A DNA stretch of 64,000 nucleotides, taken from Sedimentibacter sp. SX930 (GTDB lineage Bacteria > Bacillota > Bacilli > Lactobacillales > Aerococcaceae). The position numbers were made by a program, and so were the translations under genes. Below, in pieces: positions 28,223 through 37,888 of this stretch (position 1 is the first letter of the stretch; each line of letters starts with the position of its first letter). The stretch covers positions 248,001 to 312,000 of the forward strand of contig MUZD01000001.1 of NCBI GenBank assembly GCA_002155105.1, in the 5' to 3' direction. The notes below the pieces were generated by a model that was given only the letters and a program-made list of their open reading frames with translations, did no database searches and was not told the DNA's origin.

Positions 28223-29101
28223 TCATTCTTTTACGGGATTCCCTGAAAGGATCTCGCTTTCTAACTGCGCCAATTCTTTCAGCGCGATCGTGTTTTTGTT
28301 GATTTTTGAATAGGCTCTGGCATCGTAGATCAATTCCAGCACCTCTTGCTGCGGCTTCTCTTGGATGATGGCATTTTTGGCCAACTGGATGGCTGCACGG
28401 GCAAGATAGTAGGTCACGTGATTGTCTGAACAAATGGAGACAGCATAGGAAAGCAGTGCATTACTCAGTTCAATTTCATTGATGAGGGAATAGAAGGTAC
28501 CGCTTTGGAAAACAATATTCAGTACACGCCAGACATCCTCCATCGTCTTAATCGGATAAGCATAAATTTTTTCCAGGACCTTACTGAAATAAAACTCTGC
28601 CTTTTCCAGTTTTTTTTCACGGCTGTAGACCATGCCGATACCGGTGTAGGCCAGCAGGCGATAGATTTCCATGTCGGCTCCATCATCCGCCAGCAAAATT
28701 TGATCGAAGGTGAACAATACATCGGTCACTGGAACCTGCTGCGCAACCATGATGAAGCCGTTCAAATAATGGAAGCGCAGTGCCAGACTGTTTTCTTCGA
28801 TTTCACTCACGGCGATGCTCTGCAGCAAGTCCGAGGCTTGGTCGTATTCACTTGTGATCAGAAAGAATTCTGCTTTGTTCATTTTTTCTGTCGCTTCTGT
28901 ATACTTGACGCCTACTTTAGGGAACAACTCCCCCAAGGGTAGATTCAGTCTGGTGCACAGCTTGATCAGAATTTTAAGATTGGGGACTTGACCATTGTTC
29001 TCAAATCGGCTCAAGGTAGCTTGTGTGCAGATGCCTTCCGCCAGTTCCATTTGCGAGAGGTTCAACGCTTTGCGGGCTTCAATAAATCGTTCAATGTTCA
29101 T
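28223..29101 (-). CDS. XRE-family HTH regulator with TPR-like C-terminal domain
   Basis: The 292-residue protein begins with an XRE helix-turn-helix (ARKALNLSQMELAEGICTQATLSRFENNG, residues about 8-36). It continues as helical repeats to the end, the architecture of peptide-responsive Rgg/PlcR/NprR-like regulators. ATG 29101 follows GGGAGG; the longer reading from 29269 would cross the promoter region. It lies just upstream of apbE on the same strand and probably controls the operon. No signalling-peptide gene was recognised nearby. Confidence 0.85.
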   Translation of the reverse strand: MNIERFIEARKALNLSQMELAEGICTQATLSRFENNGQVPNLKILIKLCTRLNLPLGELFPKVGVKYTEATEKMNKAEFFLITSEYDQASDLLQSIAVSEIEENSLALRFHYLNGFIMVAQQVPVTDVLFTFDQILLADDGADMEIYRLLAYTGIGMVYSREKKLEKAEFYFSKVLEKIYAYPIKTMEDVWRVLNIVFQSGTFYSLINEIELSNALLSYAVSICSDNHVTYYLARAAIQLAKNAIIQEKPQQEVLELIYDARAYSKINKNTIALKELAQLESEILSGNPVKE

Positions 29102-29349
29102 TTTTTCCTCCCTAATAATCAAAGCGGCTCGGATGGCAGCAGCGGAGATTCGAGTTGATATTGTGCTTTGTTTCACATTGGTTATATGAGTAATTATACG
29201 CTTACTGAATATAAGGGTCAATAGAATATATAAAAAATTATATAAAAGAATGGTTGGAAGATGCTTCACGTCTTCTGAGAAGGCTTATCATTTCCAAATT
29301 GTAAGTAAGTGTATTAGACTATTCTTACAAAGACAAAGGAGTGAGTTAG

Positions 29350-30243
29350 ATGACTGAACCTATTTTGAAGGATCCACGTGAGTTGTATCATACTGGAAAA
29401 TTTGCAGATCAGGATCAAGACACCCCGGCTTTGCAAGATAAGATGCTGCCGAAACCCGATTGCGGGGAGGAAAGCTACGTAGGCAACCACCTGCTGGAGA
29501 ATCGCCGTGTGTTGATTACCGGTGGGGATTCCGGAATCGGACGGGCTGCAGCGATAGCTTATGCCAGAGAAGGCGCCGATGTGGCGATCCAATTTTTCCC
29601 TGGTGAAGAACGCGATGCGGAAGAAGTCGCTGAATATATAAAGAAGGCCGGCAGGAAGGCTGTGTTGCTTCCATACGACCTTCGTGATGAATCCAAATAC
29701 CAAGAAATAATCGATAAAACCGTCGAAGCATTGGGCGGTCTGGACACACTTGTATTGAATGCCGCCCAGCAGATTGCGCGGGAGTCCATTTCGGAATTGC
29801 CGTTGGAACAGGTCAAAGATACGTTCACAGTCAACATCATCTCGATGTTCGGGCTGGTGAAAGCTGCTGAACCGCATCTGCCGGCGGGAGGCGCCATCAT
29901 CACGACAACATCGATCCAGGCATACGATCCAAGTGCCCATTTGATGGATTATGCCGCCACCAAGGCAGCGATCGCCAGCTTCACGATCAGCTTGGCGAAA
30001 CAGTTCGCCAAGAAAGGCATCCGCGTGAACGGGGTGGCACCGGGACCAATCTGGACGCCGTTGCAATTGGATCATGGGCAACCCGAAGGCGCTTTGCCGG
30101 AATTCGGGCAGAAAACGTTGTTGGGAAGGGCGGGGCAGCCGGTCGAACTGGCGCATGTCTACGTCTTCCTGGCATCCAACAACGCCAGCTATGTGACCGC
30201 GCAAATCTATGGCGTGACCGGTGGCGACGTAATCGATTTGTGA
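29350..30243 (+). CDS. SDR family oxidoreductase
   Basis: This is a 297-residue short-chain dehydrogenase of the longer YghA/YhdF-like type with an N-terminal extension (ILKDPRELYHTGKF). It shows the NAD(P)-binding TGGDSGIG at residues 57-64, LVLNAAQ, the catalytic Ser and YAATK pair and PGPIWTP. AAAGGAGTGAG precedes the ATG. It diverges from the regulator at 28223-29101. Substrate unknown; relatives are often stress-induced. Confidence 0.9.
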   Translation: MTEPILKDPRELYHTGKFADQDQDTPALQDKMLPKPDCGEESYVGNHLLENRRVLITGGDSGIGRAAAIAYAREGADVAIQFFPGEERDAEEVAEYIKKAGRKAVLLPYDLRDESKYQEIIDKTVEALGGLDTLVLNAAQQIARESISELPLEQVKDTFTVNIISMFGLVKAAEPHLPAGGAIITTTSIQAYDPSAHLMDYAATKAAIASFTISLAKQFAKKGIRVNGVAPGPIWTPLQLDHGQPEGALPEFGQKTLLGRAGQPVELAHVYVFLASNNASYVTAQIYGVTGGDVIDL

Positions 30244-30315
30244 TTTCTGAATCATCGATCGGAAATTGTTGAAGACACTGTACAGAAAAAGTAATTTCAA
30301 AACAAGAAGAAGGAC

Positions 30316-30350
30316 GGACGAGAGCAGCCATGTGCTCTTGTCCTTTTTAT
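30316..30350 (+). terminator. Terminator after the SDR gene
   Basis: GGACGAGAGCA (30316-30326) pairs with TGCTCTTGTCC (30333-30343), with one G-T pair, followed by TTTTTAT. Confidence 0.85.
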
Positions 30351-30647
30351 ATTATTATTTTAGAAATTAATGACATATTGGGTGAATATCAAACTTTTTG
30401 TTAGATTTACAAGTTTGTTTTGTATTGTGGACATGACCAACTTATTGTAAAGGATTAAAACGACCTTGAATTGTATTATCGAAGAAACAATAGCAAATAG
30501 AAATACTTAATATATTGATTTTCACTTTTGCTTTGTTAATAAAGCCTATAAAAAATAATGCTTTTGACTTATAATTAATAATAATAATAATATTAAAAAA
30601 ATTCATAAATAATCTGTTTAATTTATTTAGTTAAAGGATGAAGTAAT
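30351..30647. other. A+T-rich leader region of the defence island
   Basis: This 297-bp stretch is strikingly A+T-rich and contains a TAA microsatellite at about 30575-30592 but no supportable gene. It marks a sharp compositional change from the SDR gene. AAAGGATGA before ATG 30648 is the ribosome binding site. No confident promoter could be chosen. Confidence 0.6.
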
Positions 30648-32099
30648 ATGACGGATAACTTAGTTACGATTTTACCTAATGCGGCTAGTTTAATCGAAAG
30701 TATGCGTTCAATAGGTTATTCTTTTGAAACCGCTCTTGCTGATATTATTGATAATTCCATCAGTGCGAAAGCAACAAAGATCGAAATTTTTGAACGAAAA
30801 AGAAATGGATTTCATTATGTGCAAATCATTGACAACGGATTAGGAATGACTAACGACGAATTAATCGAAGCTATGCGTTTAGGGAGCAGAAATCCAACTG
30901 AAAAAAGGAATAAGGACGATCTTGGAAGATTTGGACTAGGTTTAAAATCTGCTAGTTTTTCTCAGTGTAGGGTCTTAACAGTTGTATCGAAAAAAAATAG
31001 AAAAATTAATGGATATCAATGGAATCTAGATCTTGTACAAAAAACAGATAGATTTGATGTATTAAAGTTATCAGAGGATTACTTTAAAAAATTCCAAAAT
31101 ATTAGTGAATTAGAAAAATTGGAAAGTGGCACAATAGTTCAGTGGGAGAATTTTGACAGAATTTCTGACTCCGCTCAGGATTTAGATAGTGAACTAGGCG
31201 ACTTAATGAACAAGGCAATCGATCACATAGCTTTAATATTTCATCGTTTTATAGATGAAGGATTGAAAATTTCTGTGAATTTTGAACCTGTTTTAGCAAA
31301 AGATCCGTTCTTAATAAAACACAGAGGAACACAAGAACTTAAAGAAAAAAAAGTAAAAATTGAAGGGGAAACCATTTATTTATATCCTTATGTCCTTCCA
31401 CATTACACAAAGCTCAATCAAGAAGATAAAAGAAAATCTGGAAAAATTAATGAACACTTTAAATCACAAGGTTTTTATTTATATAGAAATAAACGTTTAA
31501 TCGTTTGGGGAGATTACCTTGGCCTGGCAAAGAGAAGTGAATTAGGCAAAAATGTAAGAATTAAAGTAGATATTCCAAACAGTTTAGATTATTTGTGGGA
31601 GATTGATGTCAAGAAAAGTAGAGCAAATGTGCCTAGCAAAATTAAAAAGAACCTTCTTTCGGTAATTTCAGATGGAGAAATGGCGTCAAAAAGTGTAAAC
31701 ACATTTAGAGGGAAAAGAGAGTTTGGGAAAATTAAGCCTTTATGGGAATTTTTTGAAGAGAGGGATGGCAATTTTCACTTTGAAATCAATAAACAAAATG
31801 ATCATTATCTCCAATTTATTTCGACTCTTGACGAAAAGCAAAAACGATTATTTGAAGTATTCTTGAAATCTTTGACTGCAAGTATCCCTTATCAAACTAT
31901 CTATGCTCAAATCAGTAATGGTAGAGAAATTCAGAATAATTATGATGATTTAGTGGAATCCTTGGATGAGACTGTCCATATTCTTCGGGAAAATAATTTA
32001 CTTAATATGGATAACTGGTTGAAATCACTATTGTCAGAAGAGCCATATGCATCGAATAAAAACGCAATTGAATACATTAATAAAGAATTGGGGGATTAG
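30648..32099 (+). CDS. MORC/HSP90-like GHKL ATPase of a defence operon
   Basis: This 483-residue protein has an N-terminal GHKL ATPase: the N-box ADIIDNSISAKA (near residue 30), DNGLGM (near 61) and LGRFGLGLKSAS (near 92) are all present, followed by a transducer-like domain with the conserved KSRANVP segment. Such ATPases act as ATP-driven clamps on DNA. It is the first gene of a four-gene operon, with its TAG immediately followed by the ATG of the Z1 gene. Similar MORC-type ATPases were described computationally in restriction-modification neighbourhoods (Iyer, Abhiman and Aravind, 2008, as I recall). Its codon usage is more A+T-rich than that of its neighbours. Confidence 0.87.
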   Translation: MTDNLVTILPNAASLIESMRSIGYSFETALADIIDNSISAKATKIEIFERKRNGFHYVQIIDNGLGMTNDELIEAMRLGSRNPTEKRNKDDLGRFGLGLKSASFSQCRVLTVVSKKNRKINGYQWNLDLVQKTDRFDVLKLSEDYFKKFQNISELEKLESGTIVQWENFDRISDSAQDLDSELGDLMNKAIDHIALIFHRFIDEGLKISVNFEPVLAKDPFLIKHRGTQELKEKKVKIEGETIYLYPYVLPHYTKLNQEDKRKSGKINEHFKSQGFYLYRNKRLIVWGDYLGLAKRSELGKNVRIKVDIPNSLDYLWEIDVKKSRANVPSKIKKNLLSVISDGEMASKSVNTFRGKREFGKIKPLWEFFEERDGNFHFEINKQNDHYLQFISTLDEKQKRLFEVFLKSLTASIPYQTIYAQISNGREIQNNYDDLVESLDETVHILRENNLLNMDNWLKSLLSEEPYASNKNAIEYINKELGD

Positions 32100-34763
32100 A
32101 TGTTAAATTTTGAGGCTATGTTATTAAGTCAAATTGATATGTTAGAAACTGAGCCTGAGATTATTAAATTAGCTCAACAATTGAGAACTATACCTATGTT
32201 TTCTAATTTGGCAGAGGAAGAATACGAAAGAGCTTTAAATGTTGCTGTAAAATCTCTTAGGGAATCTTTTGGTCAAAGTTACGTTGTAGAAAGTGATGAA
32301 AAACATGTACCATGGTTTGAAGCATATTACAAAGATTTGGGTGTGACCCGTTGGGACAGATATGTTGACTATCTTCGTAATCAAAAAAAATTTGCACCTG
32401 CTGTTGTAACGGGTATGCAAAAAAATCTTTTCAAAATTACGGATCTTCTTGGAGACCCAAATGGAATGAATTTTAAGCGTAAAGGTTTAATAATAGGAGA
32501 CGTTCAATCGGGAAAGACTGCTAATTACGTTGGACTCATGAATTTAGCTACAGATGCACGCTACAAATTAATTGTTGTATTAACCGGAACTACGAATACT
32601 CTTCGGGAACAGACTCAGATTAGAATTGAAGAAGGCTTGGGAAAAGCTAAACTGAGCAAAGGCGTTTCAACTATACAAAATACAAACTACAAGGAATTTT
32701 CACATAAAAATCCAGTATATCTTACAAGCAAGCAAAGTGATTTTGACACTAACTCAAGGAAAAATATTCAACAATCTATAGAAACAACTAACGTGCCAAT
32801 TGTTATAGTTACTAAGAAAAACTCAACCGCACTACAAAATATTTATGAGTGGTTAGATAATTATAGTAAAAAAAATCCACATGACGATCATATTGATTCT
32901 TCAATACTTTTAATTGATGATGAAGCGGATTTTGCTTCAGTTAATACAATGAAGGAAGATAAAGAAAAACCTACTTCGATTAATAAGAAAATTCGTGAAA
33001 TTTTAGAGTTATTTACTAAGAGTAGTTACATTGGATTTACAGCTACACCTTATGCGAATATTTTTATTAACCCGGATAATGAAACAAAAATGTATGGACA
33101 GGACCTTTTTCCAAGAGACTACATTTACGTTTTGGGGGAGTCAGAGGAATATATTGGTGTTCAGAGTGTCTTTGGTAAGGATGCAAAGCACTCCAATATG
33201 TTGGTTCCATTAAATCCAAGTAATGTAGAAAACTATTTAATACTGAAACATAAAAAAGAAGATTTGTTTACCAGCCTAGCGCCAAGTATGATAGACGCAT
33301 TAAATTTGTTTTTTATGGCTAATGTGATTAGAGATTTAAGAGGTGATTTAACGAAACATCGTTCAATGTTAATGAATATTAGCCGGTTTACGATGATGCA
33401 CGACAAAATAAAAAGTGTAGTACTTGAATATGTTATCCAAGTACAAAAAGACGTTAGATTACATGGTAAGTTGCCTCTTGAAGAAGCTTTAAATATTCCC
33501 ACAATTGCTGCAATGAAAAAGAGTTACGACGAACATTATTCCACATTACAAGATGGTGTCTCTTTTGAAAAACTATTAAAAGGTATGAATGATTCGATCT
33601 ATCGAATTCAAGTTGCCATTGTAAATAAAGACAATAAGGAACTTGATTATTTATTGAATGAAGATGAAGGTGAACGAGTAATTGTTATTGGAGGGTTTGC
33701 ACTTTCGCGTGGTTTAACACTTGAGGGATTAATGATCAGTTATTATTTTCGTAATTCAGTAATGTATGATTCATTGTTGCAAATGGGCCGATGGTTTGGT
33801 TATAGACCTAATTATGCAGATCTTTGTAAAGTATACATGACTCAAGATGTGATTAGTGATTTCAAGTTCATCGCAATGGCAACAGAAGAATTGAAAGATG
33901 ATTTGGAGATAAATTCAAAGCGAGGATTAACACCTAAAGAATTTGGTATTAAGGTGAGAAGCGGTCAAACAGGTTTGATAATAACCTCAAGAAATAAGAT
34001 GCGTACAGGAAAGCAAATTACAGCACGTATTGATTTCAGTAAGGATATAGTGGAAACCACAGCTCTCACAATTGCAAATGATGAGATTAACAAACAGAAT
34101 CACAAGATTATTGAAAAGTTAATTGATAAGCACAAGGGGAGTATTTCCGATAATTTAGATCCAAATCCCAAAAATATTTCAAGAGGTTTAATTGATTTAG
34201 AAAAAGTTGACATTATTCAATTTTTAAAAGATTATACTCCAGCCCCAGGCTCGAAATTTGACAGTCAACTTATCATAAAATGGTTGAGATCTAATACATC
34301 AGAAATATTAGATAATTGGGATATGGCATTTGTCACTGGGTCAGAAAATGAAATATTTGATTACGGTAACGGAATAAAGGGAACAGCTTCTAAACGCACG
34401 ATGATAGCAGCTAAAGATTTAGAGGGAGTTTATAAAAATTCTAACTCTCGTTTAGGTTCACCAACGGATGGCAGATATGGACTTAATGAGAGTCAGTTTG
34501 AAAAAGTGAAATCAACCTATGGCGGAAAAGGCGAAACCATAGCGCAAAAAAAATATTTTGAATCTGAATTTAAACATAAACCGATAATAATAGTATATTC
34601 AGTTGTTCCAATTGATGGAGACAATCGAACAATATCGTCAGAATATATCCCGTTGCTGTCATTGGGTATTCCAGAATTAGGTTTTGGCAAAAGCAGATAT
34701 GTTGATTACAGAGTAAATAAGGTTTATCAAGATATCGAGGACCTTGAGGTGGAAGAAGAATGA
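32100..34763 (+). CDS. Z1 domain-containing SF2 helicase-like protein
   Basis: The 887-residue protein has superfamily 2 helicase hallmarks: Walker A GDVQSGKT (residues about 133-140), Walker B LLIDDEAD (about 269-276), FTATPYANIF (near 312), and the motif V/VI region GGFALSRGLTLEG and LLQMGRWFGYR (near 540-568) that belongs to the Z1 domain. It probably translocates on or remodels DNA for the associated nuclease. It begins directly at the stop of the ATPase gene and overlaps the next gene by four bases (ATGA), so the products are likely made together. Confidence 0.92.
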   Translation: MLNFEAMLLSQIDMLETEPEIIKLAQQLRTIPMFSNLAEEEYERALNVAVKSLRESFGQSYVVESDEKHVPWFEAYYKDLGVTRWDRYVDYLRNQKKFAPAVVTGMQKNLFKITDLLGDPNGMNFKRKGLIIGDVQSGKTANYVGLMNLATDARYKLIVVLTGTTNTLREQTQIRIEEGLGKAKLSKGVSTIQNTNYKEFSHKNPVYLTSKQSDFDTNSRKNIQQSIETTNVPIVIVTKKNSTALQNIYEWLDNYSKKNPHDDHIDSSILLIDDEADFASVNTMKEDKEKPTSINKKIREILELFTKSSYIGFTATPYANIFINPDNETKMYGQDLFPRDYIYVLGESEEYIGVQSVFGKDAKHSNMLVPLNPSNVENYLILKHKKEDLFTSLAPSMIDALNLFFMANVIRDLRGDLTKHRSMLMNISRFTMMHDKIKSVVLEYVIQVQKDVRLHGKLPLEEALNIPTIAAMKKSYDEHYSTLQDGVSFEKLLKGMNDSIYRIQVAIVNKDNKELDYLLNEDEGERVIVIGGFALSRGLTLEGLMISYYFRNSVMYDSLLQMGRWFGYRPNYADLCKVYMTQDVISDFKFIAMATEELKDDLEINSKRGLTPKEFGIKVRSGQTGLIITSRNKMRTGKQITARIDFSKDIVETTALTIANDEINKQNHKIIEKLIDKHKGSISDNLDPNPKNISRGLIDLEKVDIIQFLKDYTPAPGSKFDSQLIIKWLRSNTSEILDNWDMAFVTGSENEIFDYGNGIKGTASKRTMIAAKDLEGVYKNSNSRLGSPTDGRYGLNESQFEKVKSTYGGKGETIAQKKYFESEFKHKPIIIVYSVVPIDGDNRTISSEYIPLLSLGIPELGFGKSRYVDYRVNKVYQDIEDLEVEEE

Positions 34764-35728
34764 TAAATGAAAACAGATTTAGTGAATACAAGCATACTTT
34801 TTCTGAAATTCAAAAGGATATTGAAGAAGATAAAAATGTATTTACACCACAAAAAATTGGAAAAAGGGTTAAGCTCCTTGCTGGAATAGACCAAGGAAAA
34901 TATGCAATATCTGTTCGGTCCGAAGAGCGAGAAATTGCTTTAACCAGCACTGAATTAATTCATGTTCGAAAGATATTAATCAGGCCAAAAGAAATGGCTA
35001 CAATATTTGTTTTAAGTGATGAACAGCTCCTATCAATATTCATTGCATTCGCAATCGATTTAGAAACTGTTATTGATACAGATGATAATGTTTCGATAGT
35101 GGAGATTTATAACAGATATCTTTATTGGCAAAAAATGTTCAAAGTCGAAATGCAAAAAGTACAAGAAGCTACAATAAAAGGTTTAATTAACGAGTTACAT
35201 ATTTTGGAAACTTATATGTTTTCAAAATATGGTTCCGACGAGGCAGTCCGTGGTTGGGTAGGGTCAGAGAACGATCACAAAGATTTTGCTTATAGTGACG
35301 CAATGTGGTATGAGGCTAAGGCAATCAATGTCGGTAAAGTTACGGTTAAGATATCCTCAATCGAACAACTTCAAGCGAATAGTCACGGAGTATTAATAAT
35401 TTCTGAATTAGAAAAAACAAGTTCTGAAAATTCAAATGGAGTAAGATTATTTGATCAGATAAATAGAATCAAAGAAAAAATAGAACTTGAAGATGTTGAA
35501 CTAAGTTTTCTTAACAAAATTAGCTTGATAGGTTTCTCGCTAGATATCATATCTGACCCCAACCATGAAGCCAATAAATCTCGGTATATCATTCATAACG
35601 ATCGGTTTTATTCTGTAGACGATACTTTCCCAAGGATAAAGCGTGAAGATTTACCATCTGCTATTGGGCTTGTTAGTTACGAACTAATTATTGCAGAAAT
35701 TGAAGAAAAAGCCATTGATTTCAAATAA
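34760..35728 (+). CDS. PD-(D/E)XK family protein (DUF4420-like)
   Basis: The 322-residue protein has a nuclease-like core, DFAYSDAMWYEAKA, at about residues 174-188. This fits a D...(E)xK metal site (Asp, then Glu-Ala-Lys) preceded by a conserved GWVGSENDHKD. Proteins of this type (Pfam DUF4420) accompany Z1 and AIPR genes. It is the best candidate for the DNA-cutting subunit; this is inference from fold and context. ATG 34760 overlaps the Z1 stop. Confidence 0.75.
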   Translation: MINENRFSEYKHTFSEIQKDIEEDKNVFTPQKIGKRVKLLAGIDQGKYAISVRSEEREIALTSTELIHVRKILIRPKEMATIFVLSDEQLLSIFIAFAIDLETVIDTDDNVSIVEIYNRYLYWQKMFKVEMQKVQEATIKGLINELHILETYMFSKYGSDEAVRGWVGSENDHKDFAYSDAMWYEAKAINVGKVTVKISSIEQLQANSHGVLIISELEKTSSENSNGVRLFDQINRIKEKIELEDVELSFLNKISLIGFSLDIISDPNHEANKSRYIIHNDRFYSVDDTFPRIKREDLPSAIGLVSYELIIAEIEEKAIDFK

Positions 35729-35749
35729 TTAAGGAACATAGGAGAAAAA

Positions 35750-37840
35750 ATGGAACTAAAAGAGTATATTGAATCCTTTACTAATGATGTACAAGCAGAT
35801 GCAGATACTTTTCAAACAAGCATTGAAGAAGCTTTCTTGACAAATATTGCCGAAAAACTAATTGAGAATGAAACAATTTCTGAATACACTATTGGTTATT
35901 TTAAAAAGAATGGAAGACAAAATCGTAAAATTGAAATCAACGGTTATAGTTACGAGGATGCGGATGGTACTTTCAATTTTTTTGTGGTAGATGATTTAGA
36001 TGATTTTGATTCCACACTGACTAATACCAAACTTGATACTCTAATTAAGCGTGCTGAAGAGATAGTATATTGTGGCATTGAAAATAAATTTCTTGACTGG
36101 GAAGAAAGCAGTGTTGGCTATGATGTGGGAAGCCAGATTTATCGGCTCTATAATAATCGCGTAAACCAACAAATTGATTATGATCTGAAAAAAATACGGA
36201 TTTTTATACTGACCAATAAATCTTTAAGTACAAAATTTAAAAATATAAAGCGAGAATCAATACACGAAATTACTGTCGAGTTTTCTGTTTATGATGCTAC
36301 AAAATTATTTGATATGGCTAAAGCAGGTTTTGAGAAAGAACCGGTAGATATTAAATTAGCTGATTTTGGTGTTGAAGGAATACTTGCAATTCAGTGTGCG
36401 ACTAAAGAAGGGGAGTTTGAAAGCTATCTTGCACCTCTACCTGGGACAGTGTTGGCAAATATTTATTTAGCACATGGTACTCAAGTGTTAGAAGGAAATG
36501 TTCGTGCGTTTTTAAGTGTTCGAGGAAAGGTGAATAGGGGAATAAGAAAGACAATTTTAAGTGAACCTGAAAAGTTTTTCTTACTAAATAACGGTATAAC
36601 AGTTACCAGCAGTGGAATTGAAACTGAGATTCGAGCCGAGGGATTACTTATAAAAGAAATAAATGATCTGCAAATTGTTAATGGTGGACAAACTACGGCA
36701 TCTCTTGCTAATGCGATAGTTAAAGATAAAGTAGATTTGTCTAACGTTCAAGTTATGATGAAATTATCAGTTCTAAGCAGTCATGAAGTTGCCGTTAAAC
36801 TAGTTCCTGAAATATCTCGCGCTTCTAATTCACAAAATAAAGTTGACGAAGCTGATTTCTTTTCTAATCATCCATTTCATATTAAAATTGAGGAATTGTC
36901 TAAAAAAATACTTGCACCCGCTGTTGATGGAAATCAATACCAAACAGCTTGGTTCTACGAGCGTGCACGAGGACAATACACGGTTGCACAAATGAAGCTG
37001 ACTGCTGGACAAGCTAAATCATTTCAACTAAAAAATCCTAAAAAGCAAGTGATTAATAAAACTGATTTGGCAAAATATATGATGACTTATGATGGTTATC
37101 CTCACGAGTCAAGCAAAGGTGCACAATCTGTTATGAGGAAGTTTTCTTCAATTGTTCAAGGGACAGACGGTGAGGGCGGATTTTGGACAAAAGATTCTTC
37201 CATTGTAAATGAAAAATATTTTAAAGAATTGATTGCTAAAGCAATTCTGTTTAAAGAAACTGAAAAAATAGTCTCGAATTTAGATTGGTATAAGGAAGTG
37301 AAAGCCTACCGAGCCAATATAGTTGCATATACCATCGCAATCCTTTCTAAATATGCGAAAGATAGAAAAATGGAAATAGATTTAAATAAGATATGGAATA
37401 CTCAACGTATGTACGATGCTTTAGTTTATCAATGTACAATCACGTCTAAAGAAGTCTATGATTTTTTGACTGGTCCCAGAGAAACTCAGAACGTAACAGA
37501 ATGGGCCAAAAAAGAAAAATGTTGGTCAATTGCTCAGAAAAAAGAGTGGACATTTTCTCCTGGGTTTATCGAATCATTAGTTCAGGTAGTTAAAGAAAAG
37601 AAAACTGCAATTACTGAAGCTACTGTAGATTCAATGGAATTTGTCATAGAAAAAGATTCTGATTTTTGGATTCAACTAAAAAACTGGGGAAAGAAATATC
37701 TTTATCTAACACCCAAAGATGAAGGACTTTTAAATGCAGCTGTGAAAATTCATACAGATGGAAAAATTCCAACTGAGAGGCAATTTGCTGCAATCGTTGG
37801 GATTTATAATTCCTTAATTGCTAAAGGATACAGCGAATGA
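35750..37840 (+). CDS. AIPR family protein (abortive-infection phage-resistance type)
   Basis: The 696-residue protein contains the AIPR core: LPGTVLANIYLAHGTQVLEGNVRAFL (from about residue 227), KVNRGIRKTI, and FLLNNGITVT near residue 279, followed by QIVNGGQTTASLANA. AIPR proteins are linked to phage resistance, but their biochemistry is not established to my knowledge. It is the last gene of the four-gene operon (21-bp gap, AGGAG upstream). The N-terminal 200 residues may hold a further nuclease-like domain, which I could not confirm. Confidence 0.87.
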   Translation: MELKEYIESFTNDVQADADTFQTSIEEAFLTNIAEKLIENETISEYTIGYFKKNGRQNRKIEINGYSYEDADGTFNFFVVDDLDDFDSTLTNTKLDTLIKRAEEIVYCGIENKFLDWEESSVGYDVGSQIYRLYNNRVNQQIDYDLKKIRIFILTNKSLSTKFKNIKRESIHEITVEFSVYDATKLFDMAKAGFEKEPVDIKLADFGVEGILAIQCATKEGEFESYLAPLPGTVLANIYLAHGTQVLEGNVRAFLSVRGKVNRGIRKTILSEPEKFFLLNNGITVTSSGIETEIRAEGLLIKEINDLQIVNGGQTTASLANAIVKDKVDLSNVQVMMKLSVLSSHEVAVKLVPEISRASNSQNKVDEADFFSNHPFHIKIEELSKKILAPAVDGNQYQTAWFYERARGQYTVAQMKLTAGQAKSFQLKNPKKQVINKTDLAKYMMTYDGYPHESSKGAQSVMRKFSSIVQGTDGEGGFWTKDSSIVNEKYFKELIAKAILFKETEKIVSNLDWYKEVKAYRANIVAYTIAILSKYAKDRKMEIDLNKIWNTQRMYDALVYQCTITSKEVYDFLTGPRETQNVTEWAKKEKCWSIAQKKEWTFSPGFIESLVQVVKEKKTAITEATVDSMEFVIEKDSDFWIQLKNWGKKYLYLTPKDEGLLNAAVKIHTDGKIPTERQFAAIVGIYNSLIAKGYSE

Positions 37841-37888
37841 AAAAGAGACTGCAAGAGCCAAATGTTTGGCCCTTGCAGTCTTTTATTT
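37841..37888. terminator. Shared terminator between the AIPR and methyltransferase genes
   Basis: GACTGCAAGAGCCAAA (37847-37862) pairs with TTTGGCCCTTGCAGTC (37865-37880), one G-T/A-C-type mismatch in 16, flanked by A-run and T-run. It lies between two converging genes. Confidence 0.85.

Noticed and set aside
29314-30300. A 328-residue minus frame antisense to the SDR gene
   Set aside because: The plus-strand SDR has all catalytic motifs. The antisense frame has none and no ribosome binding site.
30351-30647. Integration site or direct repeats at the left edge of the defence island
   Set aside because: No tRNA, integrase or repeat shared with 39771-39850 could be found by eye.
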